Below are positions 51,284 to 58,762 of a stretch of 64,000 bases of DNA, one piece after another. Position numbers and translations under genes: made by a program. The stretch is from Armatimonas rosea (lineage in GTDB: Bacteria > Armatimonadota > Armatimonadia > Armatimonadales > Armatimonadaceae): contig NZ_JACHGW010000001.1 of assembly GCF_014202505.1 (NCBI RefSeq), forward strand, positions 682,001-746,000. The letters are read 5' to 3'. Below the pieces are notes generated by a model. That model had not been told where the DNA came from. It saw nothing but the letters and a program-made list of their open reading frames with translations, and did no database searches. The first letter of the stretch is position 1, and every line of letters starts with the position of its first letter.

Positions 51284-53230
51284 TTAGCGTAGGCGCTTGG
51301 CGGCCCAGAAGGCGCTGGCAACCGCCAGCCCGAGCGCGACTGCCATGTTGGTGAGCGTCCAAGGCAGGGCGCTAGCACCGAAGGTCGCGGTGGTGAACGG
51401 GATGGTCGCGTTGTTCCAGTTGGCGAAGAGGTTGACGCCAAAGCCCAGCGCGGCACCCGAGGCCAGCTTCAGGCCGGGGCCGCGTCGCAGCGCCCAGACC
51501 AAGAGAGCGGGGACGAGCGCGGAGAAGCTCAGCAGGTTCCACGCGGAGTCTGCCCCCACCAGGTTCGTGACCATGTCCGGGACAAAGAAGCCCCCGGCAA
51601 TCGCGGCCCCGACTCCCGCACGCAGCAGGACATTGCGCCGACCCAGCGGGCCACCAAAGGCCAGTAGGAGCCCGGCGAAGGCCAGTGCCAGGGTGTGGCG
51701 TAGCTTCCAGCCGTTCTCCGCCTCGGCCTTGGCGGTGAGCTTGCCGACATTCAGGATGCCCGCGCCGTACTTCTTGACGTTGTTCTCCTTGGGCTTGCTG
51801 GCGGTCTTCTTGAGCAGGTCCAGGATCTTGGCTGGGTCCTTGGTGCCCTGGCTGTAGGCAAGAGCCGCAGCCCCCGCCACGTGGGGCGAGGCCATCGACG
51901 TTCCCTGAAACGCGAAGTAGTCGTCCTGACCGGAGTAGACCGTGTTCTGGAGGATGCCGTCGTTGGGGTCGCGGCTGTCGATCATGTCGCCACCCGGCGC
52001 GGCGATCGCCACCTGCTTGCCCCACGACGAGAACTTAGAGAGGGTTCCGCTGGGCCCCACCGACGAGACCGCGATGCACTCGGGGAAGGCGGCGGGGTAG
52101 CCGACTCCCTCACGGAAGCTATTGCCGGCGGCGCAGACAATGGTGACGCCCTTCTTACGAGCGTACTTGCAGGCCTCGTGGATGACATCGGAGGGGTACA
52201 TGGAGCCGAGGCTCATGTTGATGATATTGGCCCCCTTGTCGGCGGCGAAGCGAATGGCATCGGCGATATCGCCACTGGTGCCACCGCCCTCGGAGGAGAG
52301 CACCTTGAGCGGCATGATGGTCGCCTCAAACGCGATCCCAGCGACGCCCTCGTTGTTGTTGGTGGACTCGGCGATGGTTCCCGCGACGTGGGTCCCGTGC
52401 CCGTGGTCGTCGTCGGCGTTGACCTTCTTATTGACAAAGTCGTAGCCGACGGTGAACTTGGTCTGCTTAAAGTCCCGCGCCTGGGTCACGCCCGTGTCGA
52501 TCACCGCGACCACCGCGCCCTTGCCCCGCGTGCGCTCCCAAGCCCCCTCCGTGTCGATCATGCGGAAGTTCCACTGCTTGTCATAGAGCGGATCGTTGGG
52601 ACGAGTACCAAGGATCACACCGTCTAGGTTTATCTCTATTGGTTTTGAGGGACCGGAAGCGATCAAGGAAACCGCTGCACTGTTCCCGCCATCGCTCTCG
52701 TAACGAACTTTGAGAAGAGAATCATCTTGGCTATCGTAGACATGCACCGTCGGATCGGGCATCTTGGTCGTCTCGACAGTCGGATCAATTGCACGAATCT
52801 TGGCAACCTCGCTACACGGCATTGTGCTACAGGGAAATTCCTGAGCATCTTGCTTTGTTTGCTCCAGGTTGAACTGAATCTCCGGCTCGGCGGCTTGGAC
52901 GCGGGAGTCGTGGCGGAGGGTTTCTAGGTCGGCCTTGCCTGCGACGACGCGGTAGAGGCGGTTGTCCTTGGCCTCGATGGAGTTGGGCTCAAGCTTCAGG
53001 CCGTATTGGGTCGCAAATGCCTGAACATCGGCGTCGCTGGTGCTGTCGTTGAAGTCCACCAGAACCGTCGGCCACTTTGTCGAGCCGCTGATACTGCCGA
53101 TCTGTGTCGGGTAGGCGATGGGCTCGTAGCTCTCTTTCTGTGTCCAGACGGAGAGCATGGGGACGGCGGTGGCACCGACGGCGACAGCGATACCGAGGGT
53201 GGCGAGGGTGTTTCTCAGAGATTTTGTCAT
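51284..53230 (-). CDS. Subtilisin-like protease with C-terminal multi-pass membrane domain (648 aa)
   Basis: Signal/anchor at about 8-28, then a propeptide-like region (about 50-120: TVLVDFNDSTSDADVQAFAT). The S8 catalytic domain has Asp245 (VVAVIDTGV), His278 (DHGHGTHVAG), oxyanion Asn370 (CAAGN) and Ser445 (GTSMASPHVAGAAAL), complete and in order. From residue 510 to the end there are four or five transmembrane helices (LALAFAGLLLAFGGPLG, GAAIAGGFFV, LLSFSALVPALLVWAL, ALGFGVNLF, LTNMAVALGLAVASAFW), an unusual addition for a subtilase. It is thus a membrane-held protease with its active site outside. Two tiny genes precede it with 3-4-base overlaps. Confidence 0.9.
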   Translation of the reverse strand: MTKSLRNTLATLGIAVAVGATAVPMLSVWTQKESYEPIAYPTQIGSISGSTKWPTVLVDFNDSTSDADVQAFATQYGLKLEPNSIEAKDNRLYRVVAGKADLETLRHDSRVQAAEPEIQFNLEQTKQDAQEFPCSTMPCSEVAKIRAIDPTVETTKMPDPTVHVYDSQDDSLLKVRYESDGGNSAAVSLIASGPSKPIEINLDGVILGTRPNDPLYDKQWNFRMIDTEGAWERTRGKGAVVAVIDTGVTQARDFKQTKFTVGYDFVNKKVNADDDHGHGTHVAGTIAESTNNNEGVAGIAFEATIMPLKVLSSEGGGTSGDIADAIRFAADKGANIINMSLGSMYPSDVIHEACKYARKKGVTIVCAAGNSFREGVGYPAAFPECIAVSSVGPSGTLSKFSSWGKQVAIAAPGGDMIDSRDPNDGILQNTVYSGQDDYFAFQGTSMASPHVAGAAALAYSQGTKDPAKILDLLKKTASKPKENNVKKYGAGILNVGKLTAKAEAENGWKLRHTLALAFAGLLLAFGGPLGRRNVLLRAGVGAAIAGGFFVPDMVTNLVGADSAWNLLSFSALVPALLVWALRRGPGLKLASGAALGFGVNLFANWNNATIPFTTATFGASALPWTLTNMAVALGLAVASAFWAAKRLR

Positions 53231-53403
53231 GATGGGTTGATCCTCCGAATCGGCAGGGGTTTCTTTGTGGCGATGGGGGTGACGAGGCGGAGCGGGTTCT
53301 TCGTTTCATCGAAGTTGGGGTTGACCCCGGCGGCCTGACGGTCTTTGTTTACCTCGGGTGCGCGCTCGTCGAACTTACGGTTTCCACCAGCATGGGACTT
53401 CAT
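53227..53403 (-). CDS. Tiny protein with two FDE motifs, coupled to subtilase (58 aa)
   Basis: The frame runs from the ATG at 53403 to a TGA at 53229-53227 that shares bases with the subtilase ATG; its own ATG overlaps the stop of the preceding 64-aa gene (ATGA). The protein contains NRKFDERAPEVNKD and NPNFDETKNPLRLV, two copies of an N-x-x-F-D-E motif, and a basic Pro-rich C-terminus (KKPLPIRRINPS). The ribosome site for the subtilase (GGAGG) lies inside its 3' end. There is no signal peptide. Candidates are a substrate, inhibitor or regulator of the protease, but it is not recognised. Confidence 0.7.
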   Translation of the reverse strand: MKSHAGGNRKFDERAPEVNKDRQAAGVNPNFDETKNPLRLVTPIATKKPLPIRRINPS

Positions 53404-53594
53404 TTCTCCAGCTCCTCTCTCAGGTTGGGATTGCGTGCCAGGATGTACTCGTAGAGGTCCTTGAGGCCCGCCGAGCGCTCGTCGAAGAGCGGGTTGCCCC
53501 CGGCGTAGACCGTGTCTTTGGGGTCACCGTACTCGTTGCGGCCCTCTTGCTTAATCCAGGCGTCGATCTTTTTCTTCAGCTCATCCGAGATCAT
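53400..53594 (-). CDS. Tiny acidic protein with FDE motif, first gene of subtilase operon (64 aa)
   Basis: Sequence starts MISDELKKKIDAWIKQEG (helix), then NEYGDPKDTVYAGGNPLFDE and a final helix (GLKDLYEYILARNPNLREEL). NPLFDER matches the N-x-x-F-D-E motif that occurs twice in the next protein. AAGGAGAG lies about seven bases before the ATG, a strong ribosome site, so this is the likely entry point for translation of all three genes. The D-P-x-x-T-x-Y-x-G-G-N-P-L-F-D-E stretch is conserved-looking, but I cannot name the family. No signal peptide. Confidence 0.75.
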   Translation of the reverse strand: MISDELKKKIDAWIKQEGRNEYGDPKDTVYAGGNPLFDERSAGLKDLYEYILARNPNLREELEK

Positions 53595-53610
53595 GGTTCT
53601 CTCTCCTTGT

Positions 53611-53760
53611 GTCCCCTCGATTGGAACGAGGGGACTGGAGAGCCTTCGGCTGCAAAGGCCGTTCCGGCCATACGGAATCTTATGGGCGGAACGCCCTTCC
53701 CAGCCGAAGGCTCTCCAGTCCGGCCGTTCTGATCGGCCGGAGCTACGATCCCCGCTCTAA
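53611..53760. repeat. Long palindrome cluster, family A, copy 2
   Basis: A perfect 20-bp inverted repeat (53633-53652 GACTGGAGAGCCTTCGGCTG; complement at 53701-53720) encloses a loop with GGCCATACGGAATCTTATGG, shared with copies 3 and 4. It is flanked by independent hairpins: GTCCCCTCG/CGAGGGGAC (53611-53635), CGGCCG/CGGCCG and CCCCG/CGGGG. Together with the bases to 53841 it fills the gap between the subtilase operon and the PHP gene; nothing else is recognisable there. Confidence 0.8.
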
Positions 53761-53841
53761 CCGGGGGGATTAGCGGTTGTACCTCTAAAGACGATATCGG
53801 TTTGACTCTAGTTGCACGACAGGCAAAAAACTTGATTTGCT

Positions 53842-55092
53842 CTATACCACATAGATCGGGTTGGTGAAGCCCCACGGCCGTGCGCCCACAAAAAACGGCC
53901 CCCGTTGCGCTCCGACCAAGTACGCTTCGACCCGATACGCGCCGGGGCTCTCGGCGCGGTAGTGGAGCGTCCCTTTGCCCGCTGCGACAACTCCCTCGCC
54001 CGCTTTGTAGAGCCGCAGGAGCGCGGTCTCCGGGCCGGTTGCCGTCAGCGTCGCCCCGACCGGAGCTTCGTCGCCCATGATGCCTACCCCCTGGCCCCCG
54101 CCCGGCGGGGGAAGAGAGCGGAACTCCAGCGCCAGCTCCCCGAGGCAGTCGTAGGCGAAGTAGCAGTGGCCGGCGCGGATGGCGGCGTGGATCGCGGCGG
54201 GGGTGGGGGTGGCCAGAATGTGTGTCGTAACCGCGCGGAAGGAGTTTTCGTAGCTGGGAATCGGGTGTTTTTTCTTGCCGATCTTCATCAGTGCATGGGC
54301 ATCGAGTGCGCCCAGCCCGATCTGCTTTTTTCCCAGCGCCAGCAAGCGGTCCCAGCTCGCCAGGGATGCGTCGGGGCGGGTGCAGAGGGCACGCAAAACA
54401 GCCAGCTCACCCTTGCTTTTCCAGAGCGGCAGGAGCCAAGCCAGCGAGAGCAGGTTGATGTGCTCCCGCGCGACTGTGGAGAGGTTGAGCGCCTCCAGCC
54501 CCTCACAGCCCGTGGCGTCCCAGGCGTCCCAGGGGTGCTTCATGTCATCGGGGAGGGAGACCAGCGGCAGGCCCCCCACGGCGAGGATCGCGTCGATGGC
54601 GACTTGCGGGTCGTGGCCGGGGGCGAACTCGAACTCACCCGGCATGTCCAGCGCGAGCAGGAACGCCCCGCCTTTCACGGTGATCTCATCGCCCACGATC
54701 AGAAACGGCGTCTGCCCGGCGTAGCGCTCCTCTAAGCCGTCGGCCTTGGGGCGCATGGTGTTGTGGTCGGTGAGGAGCACGAAGTCAACGCCCGCAGCCT
54801 TGGCGGCGTCCATGACTTCTTCGATGGTCCCGGCGCCGTCGGAGTAGGTGCAGGTGTGGACATGGAGGGCGCCGCGAAGCCAAGTGGCACTCCCCCGGAC
54901 ACTCCCCCCGGCCTCCGCTCGTTCCTCGCTCTGGCCGACCCCCTCTCGCTCTGTTTCCGACTTCGTCGGGACGAGAGGGGGTGATGGGATTTGGGGTTGC
55001 CATAAGAAGCGCCCGGCGAGCGCGTCCCAGAACCCCCGTGCACCGAGCACGGTGGTGGCGATTCGGAGCTTGGTACGAAGAGACGAGGCCAT
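53842..55092 (-). CDS. PHP-domain phosphoesterase-like protein (416 aa)
   Basis: PHP metal-binding motifs are clear: LRGALHVHTCTYSDG (His77, His79, Asp84), VDFVLLTDHNT (His of motif II), an EITVKGGAFLLALDM segment (Glu of motif III), GGLPLVSLPDDMKH and GLGALDAHA (Asp/His). A beta-sandwich tail (about 330-416) follows. The family hydrolyses phosphoester or related bonds with two or three metals. Two palindromic repeats lie within the reading frame: residues about 37-70, between the N-terminus and the PHP core, and about 327-336. ATG 55092 is chosen; a TTG at 55104 is possible. It probably forms an operon with the upstream dehydrogenase. Confidence 0.82.
   Translation of the reverse strand: MASSLRTKLRIATTVLGARGFWDALAGRFLWQPQIPSPPLVPTKSETEREGVGQSEERAEAGGSVRGSATWLRGALHVHTCTYSDGAGTIEEVMDAAKAAGVDFVLLTDHNTMRPKADGLEERYAGQTPFLIVGDEITVKGGAFLLALDMPGEFEFAPGHDPQVAIDAILAVGGLPLVSLPDDMKHPWDAWDATGCEGLEALNLSTVAREHINLLSLAWLLPLWKSKGELAVLRALCTRPDASLASWDRLLALGKKQIGLGALDAHALMKIGKKKHPIPSYENSFRAVTTHILATPTPAAIHAAIRAGHCYFAYDCLGELALEFRSLPPPGGGQGVGIMGDEAPVGATLTATGPETALLRLYKAGEGVVAAGKGTLHYRAESPGAYRVEAYLVGAQRGPFFVGARPWGFTNPIYVV
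54087..54113. repeat. In-frame C/G-arm palindrome (family C) in the PHP gene
   Basis: CCCCCTGGCCCCC followed by GCCCGGC and GGGGGAA forms a short hairpin. It encodes LPPPGGGQGVG in the PHP protein. The same 13-base left arm recurs at 63864-63876 downstream of atpG. Confidence 0.6.
54886..54981. repeat. In-frame palindromic repeat (family B) in the PHP gene
   Basis: CCCCCTCTCG (54939-54948) pairs with CGAGAGGGGG (54972-54981); further short hairpins and GGGGGAGTG-type repeats extend to 54886. It is the reverse complement of the element at 55111-55196 across the arms (GAAACAGAGCGAGAGGGGG), with a different loop. It encodes about 33 residues (IPSPPLVPTKSETEREGVGQ onward) inserted before the PHP core without breaking the frame. 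Confidence 0.75.
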
Positions 55093-55110
55093 GCAATACG
55101 ACAAAACAAC

Positions 55111-55196
55111 AAAACCCCCTCTCGTCCGGCGGAACGCCGAAACAGAGCGAGAGGGGGTGGCGCGAAGCGCCGGGGGAGTGTCCGGGGGGAGTGTCT
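55111..55196. repeat. Palindromic repeat (family B) upstream of the PHP gene
   Basis: CCCCCTCTCG (55115-55124) pairs with CGAGAGGGGG (55148-55157), enclosing a GGCGGAACGCC hairpin and AAACAGAG. A second hairpin (GGCGCGAAGCGCC) and two direct copies of GGGGGAGTGTC follow. It fills the space between the dehydrogenase stop (55205) and the PHP start, and is a sister copy of the element inside the PHP gene. Confidence 0.75.
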
Positions 55197-55204
55197 GGGG
55201 AAAC

Positions 55205-56281
55205 CTAGAACGTGATGGTCTGGCCGGTCTCGCTGGACTTGTAGATCGCCTCCAGAACCTCGGAGACGACGCAGGCTTGCTCGGGGGTGACCACTAGCTT
55301 GCCGTTGCCGCGAACCGCTTCGATCCAGACACGGGCCTCGATATCCTCGGCCTTCGACGAGGCACCATCGTAGAACGCGACCCCGCCGGCCTCGGTCTGC
55401 ACCTTGGTGTCGTAGAGGCGCGAGTTGTGCTCGCCGTTGATCCAGAGGCCGCCGTTCATGTCCGAGCCCGCCTCTGTGCCGAAGAGGGTACACTTGGCCT
55501 CGCCCGCCTCGCGGACATTGAGCGCCCAGCTCGACTCTAAGTAAATCGTCGCGCCGTTCTTGAGCTTGATGAAGCCAAACGCGCTGTCCTCGACCGTGTA
55601 CTCCTTGGGATTCCAGGGACCCCAGGCATTGGCGGCGTTCTCGCGGTCGGCCAGCTTGCGGAAGACCGAGCCGGTGACAGACGCCACTTCGTAGTTGCCC
55701 ATGAGCCAGAGGGTGAGGTCGAGCGCGTGGGTGCCGATATCGATCAGCGGCCCGCCGCCCTGCTTCTCTTCGTCCAGGAAGACACCCCAGGTCGGGACGG
55801 CACGGCGGCGGACGGCGTGGGCCTTGGCCATGTAGATCTCGCCCAGCTCACCGGCATCGATGCGCTGCTTGAGAGCCTGGCTGTCGGCGCGGTAGCGGGA
55901 CTGGTAGCCGATGGTGAGGAGCTTGCCGCTCTTCTTGGCCGCCGCGACCATTGCGCGGGCACCGTCGGCGGTCTTGGCCATGGGCTTCTCGCACATCACG
56001 TTCAGGCCGGACTCCAGCGCGGCGATCGCGATCTCGTGGTGCGAGCTATTGGGCGTGCAGACATGGACCGCGTCGAGGCCGCCCGCATTGATAAGCTCGG
56101 TGTAGCTGGTGTAGGTCTTTGCACCCTCGGCGCCGTACTGCTGGGCCGCTTTCTCGGCGCGCTCCCCGACAATGTCGCAGAACGCGACCATCTCGACACC
56201 GGGCACGGTCTTGAGGCTGGGCATGTGCTTGCCGTTGGCGATCCCGCCGCAGCCGATGATTCCAACTTTGGTTGTGGACAT
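55205..56281 (-). CDS. Gfo/Idh/MocA family oxidoreductase (358 aa)
   Basis: NAD(P)-binding Rossmann motif GIIGCGGIANGKHMPSL at the N-terminus, then VHVCTPNSSHHEIAIAALES and MCEKPMAKT, with the EKP catalytic-Lys motif. The C-terminal domain has GGGPLIDIGTHALDLTLWLM, with the usual D-I-G-(T/V)-H. It is predicted to oxidise or reduce a sugar or cyclitol. GAGAG lies just upstream of the ATG, and a leader of about 130 bases precedes it. Downstream lies the PHP gene across a palindromic repeat. It is not closely similar to the family member at 25298. Confidence 0.9.
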   Translation of the reverse strand: MSTTKVGIIGCGGIANGKHMPSLKTVPGVEMVAFCDIVGERAEKAAQQYGAEGAKTYTSYTELINAGGLDAVHVCTPNSSHHEIAIAALESGLNVMCEKPMAKTADGARAMVAAAKKSGKLLTIGYQSRYRADSQALKQRIDAGELGEIYMAKAHAVRRRAVPTWGVFLDEEKQGGGPLIDIGTHALDLTLWLMGNYEVASVTGSVFRKLADRENAANAWGPWNPKEYTVEDSAFGFIKLKNGATIYLESSWALNVREAGEAKCTLFGTEAGSDMNGGLWINGEHNSRLYDTKVQTEAGGVAFYDGASSKAEDIEARVWIEAVRGNGKLVVTPEQACVVSEVLEAIYKSSETGQTITF

Positions 56282-56418
56282 AGATTCTCTCCGATTGATC
56301 TGTGTTACTGCGCGACGGCAACGCCGCGCACGTTATCGGCTATGGTACCCATAAATATTCTTGTTGGCTACCCCGTAAAACTAACTTTCCCAAATCCCCC
56401 AACCGATTGGCGTTTTTT

Positions 56419-56563
56419 AGGATCGCTCCCATGAACGGGAGCGTCTAGCTGTCCTCGTGCCTCGGACACGAAGGGCTACGCCCATAATTCGGTATGGCCG
56501 AAGGCCTTTGCGGCGGAGCCTGCGACGCCCGTTGACGCCCCCCTCCAACGGGGGCGGTCTAAA
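56419..56563. repeat. Long imperfect palindrome, family A, copy 3
   Basis: Left arm GGATCGCTCCC-ATGAA-CGGGAGCGTCTAGCTGTC; right arm CCTGCGACGCCCGTTGACGCCCC and a CCCCC/GGGGG end. The loop reads CCCATAATTCGGTATGGCC, the reverse complement of the loop in copies 2 and 4. Flanked on the left by an AT-rich 130-base stretch that should hold the promoter of the dehydrogenase and on the right by the end of the CPT-like kinase gene. Confidence 0.75.
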
Positions 56564-56573
56564 GGGGAGCGCT

Positions 56574-57101
56574 TTAATCGAGGAGTTTTGTGAGGGCACG
56601 GGGGCTTTGAGGGTGCGCTCGGGCGGCAAGGACGGTGTCCACACAGGCAGTGAGAGTGGCTTGCGACGTGTCCACTTCAGTGTCGTAGAGGGCGTGGGCG
56701 TGGACCGTGGCAAACTGGCGCTGGGCAGTGCCGGGCGTGCGGTCGCCGCGGGCTTTTTCGCGCGCTTCGAGGACAGGCAGGGCGCAGTGGACTCCGACAA
56801 AGAGGGTTGGGTAGGGCTGTAGCAGGCGGGCGCACTCCAGAAGTGCCGCGCGGTCGTCGGCGACCGTATCGACAATCACAAAGTTCCCCTGCTCTGCGAG
56901 GGCGGCGATACAGTGCAGGAAGCCGTAGTAGAGCCGGTAGCGCACCTCGAAGGGGTAGTCGCGCTCGGGGAGCATCGCCCAGAAGTCGTCCTCCGCAAGA
57001 ATCACGTGGGGCGTCTCCAGCCGCGCTTGGAGCGCCTTGGCGAGCGTGCTCTTGCCGGAGCTGGAGGCACCGTTGAGGAGGATTATCTGGGGCTCGGGCA
57101 T
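56574..57101 (-). CDS. Chloramphenicol-phosphotransferase-like P-loop kinase (175 aa)
   Basis: Walker A GASSSGKSTLAKAL at residues 10-23, then an EDDFW motif (Asp for substrate activation), the FVIVDTVADDR strand resembling Walker B, and the LFVGVHCALPVLEAREKARGDRTPG segment, which is the LID motif of the CPT family, ending in VHAHALYDTEVDTS. These residues match chloramphenicol 3-O-phosphotransferase-like kinases, many of which act on unknown small molecules rather than the drug. Eight bases separate it from the hydrolase upstream. It could inactivate an antibiotic or phosphorylate a metabolite. Confidence 0.82.
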   Translation of the reverse strand: MPEPQIILLNGASSSGKSTLAKALQARLETPHVILAEDDFWAMLPERDYPFEVRYRLYYGFLHCIAALAEQGNFVIVDTVADDRAALLECARLLQPYPTLFVGVHCALPVLEAREKARGDRTPGTAQRQFATVHAHALYDTEVDTSQATLTACVDTVLAARAHPQSPRALTKLLD

Positions 57102-57108
57102 GGTGTGG

Positions 57109-58530
57109 CTACTTTGTCTTGCTCACGATCCACTCCCCGATAAGCTTGATGGCCTCCGGGGCGAAGCTCTCCTCGATCGTGCTGTACTCGCTAGGATTGC
57201 CGGTCTTGGTGTGCTGGAAGAGGTGGTTGAGCCCCGGAAGCGAGACCGCCGTCACCTCCTTGTTGCCCGCATCCTTGAGGAGCTTCTCGATCACTGGGAG
57301 GTTCTGCTTGACAAGTACTTGCAGGTCCTTGTCGCCGTTGAGGGCCAGCACGGGGCAGGTCGTCTTCGAGAGCGCGGGCGCGGGGTTGTAGCCCAGAAAG
57401 AAGCGCATCCAGGGGTTGGCGAGCTGCTGGAGCTGCGCGAGCGCCGCGGAGGGCAGGGTGCTGGCACCGGGAAGCCCGAGGGCCTTTGCCATGGCATCGA
57501 CCGCTTTTTGTGGGTCGGGCTCGGACTTGGCGATAGGGAAGAGCTTCTCCTGGTTGGCACGGGTCGCCGCGACAAGCGCATCTGTGGCACCGGAGGCGCG
57601 CGCGACGGCCGCAGCCTGCTCTAGGATCACCTGGTCGCCAGGAACTCCGGGGCCGGCTAGGAGAACCATAAAGGCGATCTTATTCTCCGGCTTGGCCGCG
57701 AGCATCGGGGCGATCAGGCCGCCCTCGCTATGGCCGATTAGCCCGATCTTTTGCGCATTGATCTCTGGGCGGGTCTTGAGAAACGCCACTTGCGCCTCGG
57801 TATCGGTCGCAAAGCTTGCGCTGGTGGCCTTGCTCAGGTCGCCCTTGGACTTGCCCACCAGGCGGTCGTCGCAGCGCAGGCTCGCGATCCCCCGCCGCGC
57901 CAGATCGTCGGCGAGGATGGCAAAGGGCTTGTGCTCAAAGATCATCTCGTCGCGGTCCTGCTGCCCTGAGCCGGTGATAAAGACCGCGCAGGGGAACGGG
58001 CCGGTGCCCGGCGGGACGGTAAGCGTTCCGCCCAGAGTCACCCCTGCCTCGGCGGGGTTGGGGATCGTCACCTCGACCGTCTTGTAGGGAAACGGCGGCT
58101 TGGGGGTCTGGGGACGGCGCAGCGTGGTCACTCTCTCCACGCGCTTGAGGCTCATCTCCATCGGGGTGCCTCCCTGCACAAAGCTCCCGGTCAGGCTCGT
58201 CCCATCAGCGGAGCGCTTGCCGGTGAAGGTCCAGGGTGGGGTCGTGCAGGTGACTGAGACCACCTCTCCCTTGGCAGTGGCGCTGGCGAGCTTGAGGCCG
58301 GTCGCGCCTTGATCGGGGCTGTCCCAGGTGCCCGCGCCCTTGCCATCGAAGTGGAAGGCGATACGCAGCTTGAGCGTGTTGGGAAGGGTGATCGCGCCCT
58401 CGTAGAGCCCCGTCATGGGAACTGCCGCCGCGGTGGGCTTGGTCGCTTGCTTGGGTTTGGGCTTGGGCTTCTGTGCCAGCGTTGCGGGGGCGCACGCGAC
58501 AGCCAAGGCGAGGACGAGGAGGTGCTTCAT
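57109..58530 (-). CDS. Secreted alpha/beta hydrolase (473 aa)
   Basis: Signal peptide MKHLLVLALAVACAPATLAQ, then a Lys/Pro-rich linker. An N-terminal beta-domain (about 40-135, GLYEGAITLPNTLKLRIAFHF) is the DUF3471/ester-hydrolase accessory type. The alpha/beta core has CAVFITGSGQQDRDE (oxyanion), KIGLIGHSEGGLIAPMLA (nucleophile Ser in GHSEGG), an Asp in LALNGDKDLQVLV and His in LPGLNHLFQ. It is an exported esterase or peptidase-like enzyme. A TAAAAT six bases before the ATG suggests a leaderless transcript. Confidence 0.88.
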   Translation of the reverse strand: MKHLLVLALAVACAPATLAQKPKPKPKQATKPTAAAVPMTGLYEGAITLPNTLKLRIAFHFDGKGAGTWDSPDQGATGLKLASATAKGEVVSVTCTTPPWTFTGKRSADGTSLTGSFVQGGTPMEMSLKRVERVTTLRRPQTPKPPFPYKTVEVTIPNPAEAGVTLGGTLTVPPGTGPFPCAVFITGSGQQDRDEMIFEHKPFAILADDLARRGIASLRCDDRLVGKSKGDLSKATSASFATDTEAQVAFLKTRPEINAQKIGLIGHSEGGLIAPMLAAKPENKIAFMVLLAGPGVPGDQVILEQAAAVARASGATDALVAATRANQEKLFPIAKSEPDPQKAVDAMAKALGLPGASTLPSAALAQLQQLANPWMRFFLGYNPAPALSKTTCPVLALNGDKDLQVLVKQNLPVIEKLLKDAGNKEVTAVSLPGLNHLFQHTKTGNPSEYSTIEESFAPEAIKLIGEWIVSKTK

Positions 58531-58536
58531 ACTCGG

Positions 58537-58542
58537 ATTTTA
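58537..58542 (-). promoter_or_regulatory. Putative -10 for leaderless alpha/beta hydrolase transcript
   Basis: On the minus strand TAAAAT (58542-58537), preceded by CAGG, lies six bases before the ATG at 58530. No ribosome site follows. Confidence 0.5.
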
Positions 58543-58554
58543 CCTGATCCGCTT

Positions 58555-58737
58555 GGATCGCTCCGTTTGGACCGCCCCCGTTGGAGGGGGGCGTCTCGCT
58601 GTCCTCGTTCCTCGGACACAAAGGCCTGCGGCCATACCGAGTTTACTCGGGGTTATGGGCGGAGGCCTTCGTGTCGGAGCTTGCGACGATAGCAAGACGC
58701 TCCCGTTCATGGGGGCGGTCCAAACGGGGGCGATCAC
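58555..58737. repeat. Long imperfect palindrome, family A, copy 4
   Basis: The fullest copy, about 183 bp. Outer perfect 15-bp arms GTTTGGACCGCCCCC (58565-58579) and its complement at 58711-58725; inner left arm CGTCTCGCTGTC (58592-58603), identical to copy 1, pairs with GACGATAGCAAGACG imperfectly. The loop has GGCCATACCGAGTTTACTCG and ATGGGCGGAGGCC. It lies between the divergent hydrolase and monohaem protein genes, between their two -10 elements. Confidence 0.8.
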
Positions 58738-58749
58738 AAACGGGGGTGG

Positions 58750-58755
58750 TAAAAT
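58750..58755 (+). promoter_or_regulatory. Extended -10 for leaderless monohaem protein transcript
   Basis: TAAAAT preceded by TGG (TG-n) lies seven bases before the ATG at 58763. Confidence 0.5.
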
Positions 58756-58762
58756 AGGACAA

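Noticed and set aside
56574-57101. Calling the P-loop kinase a chloramphenicol resistance gene
   Set aside because: The CPT-like fold is supported, but most family members act on other or unknown molecules, and nothing nearby indicates antibiotic production or resistance.
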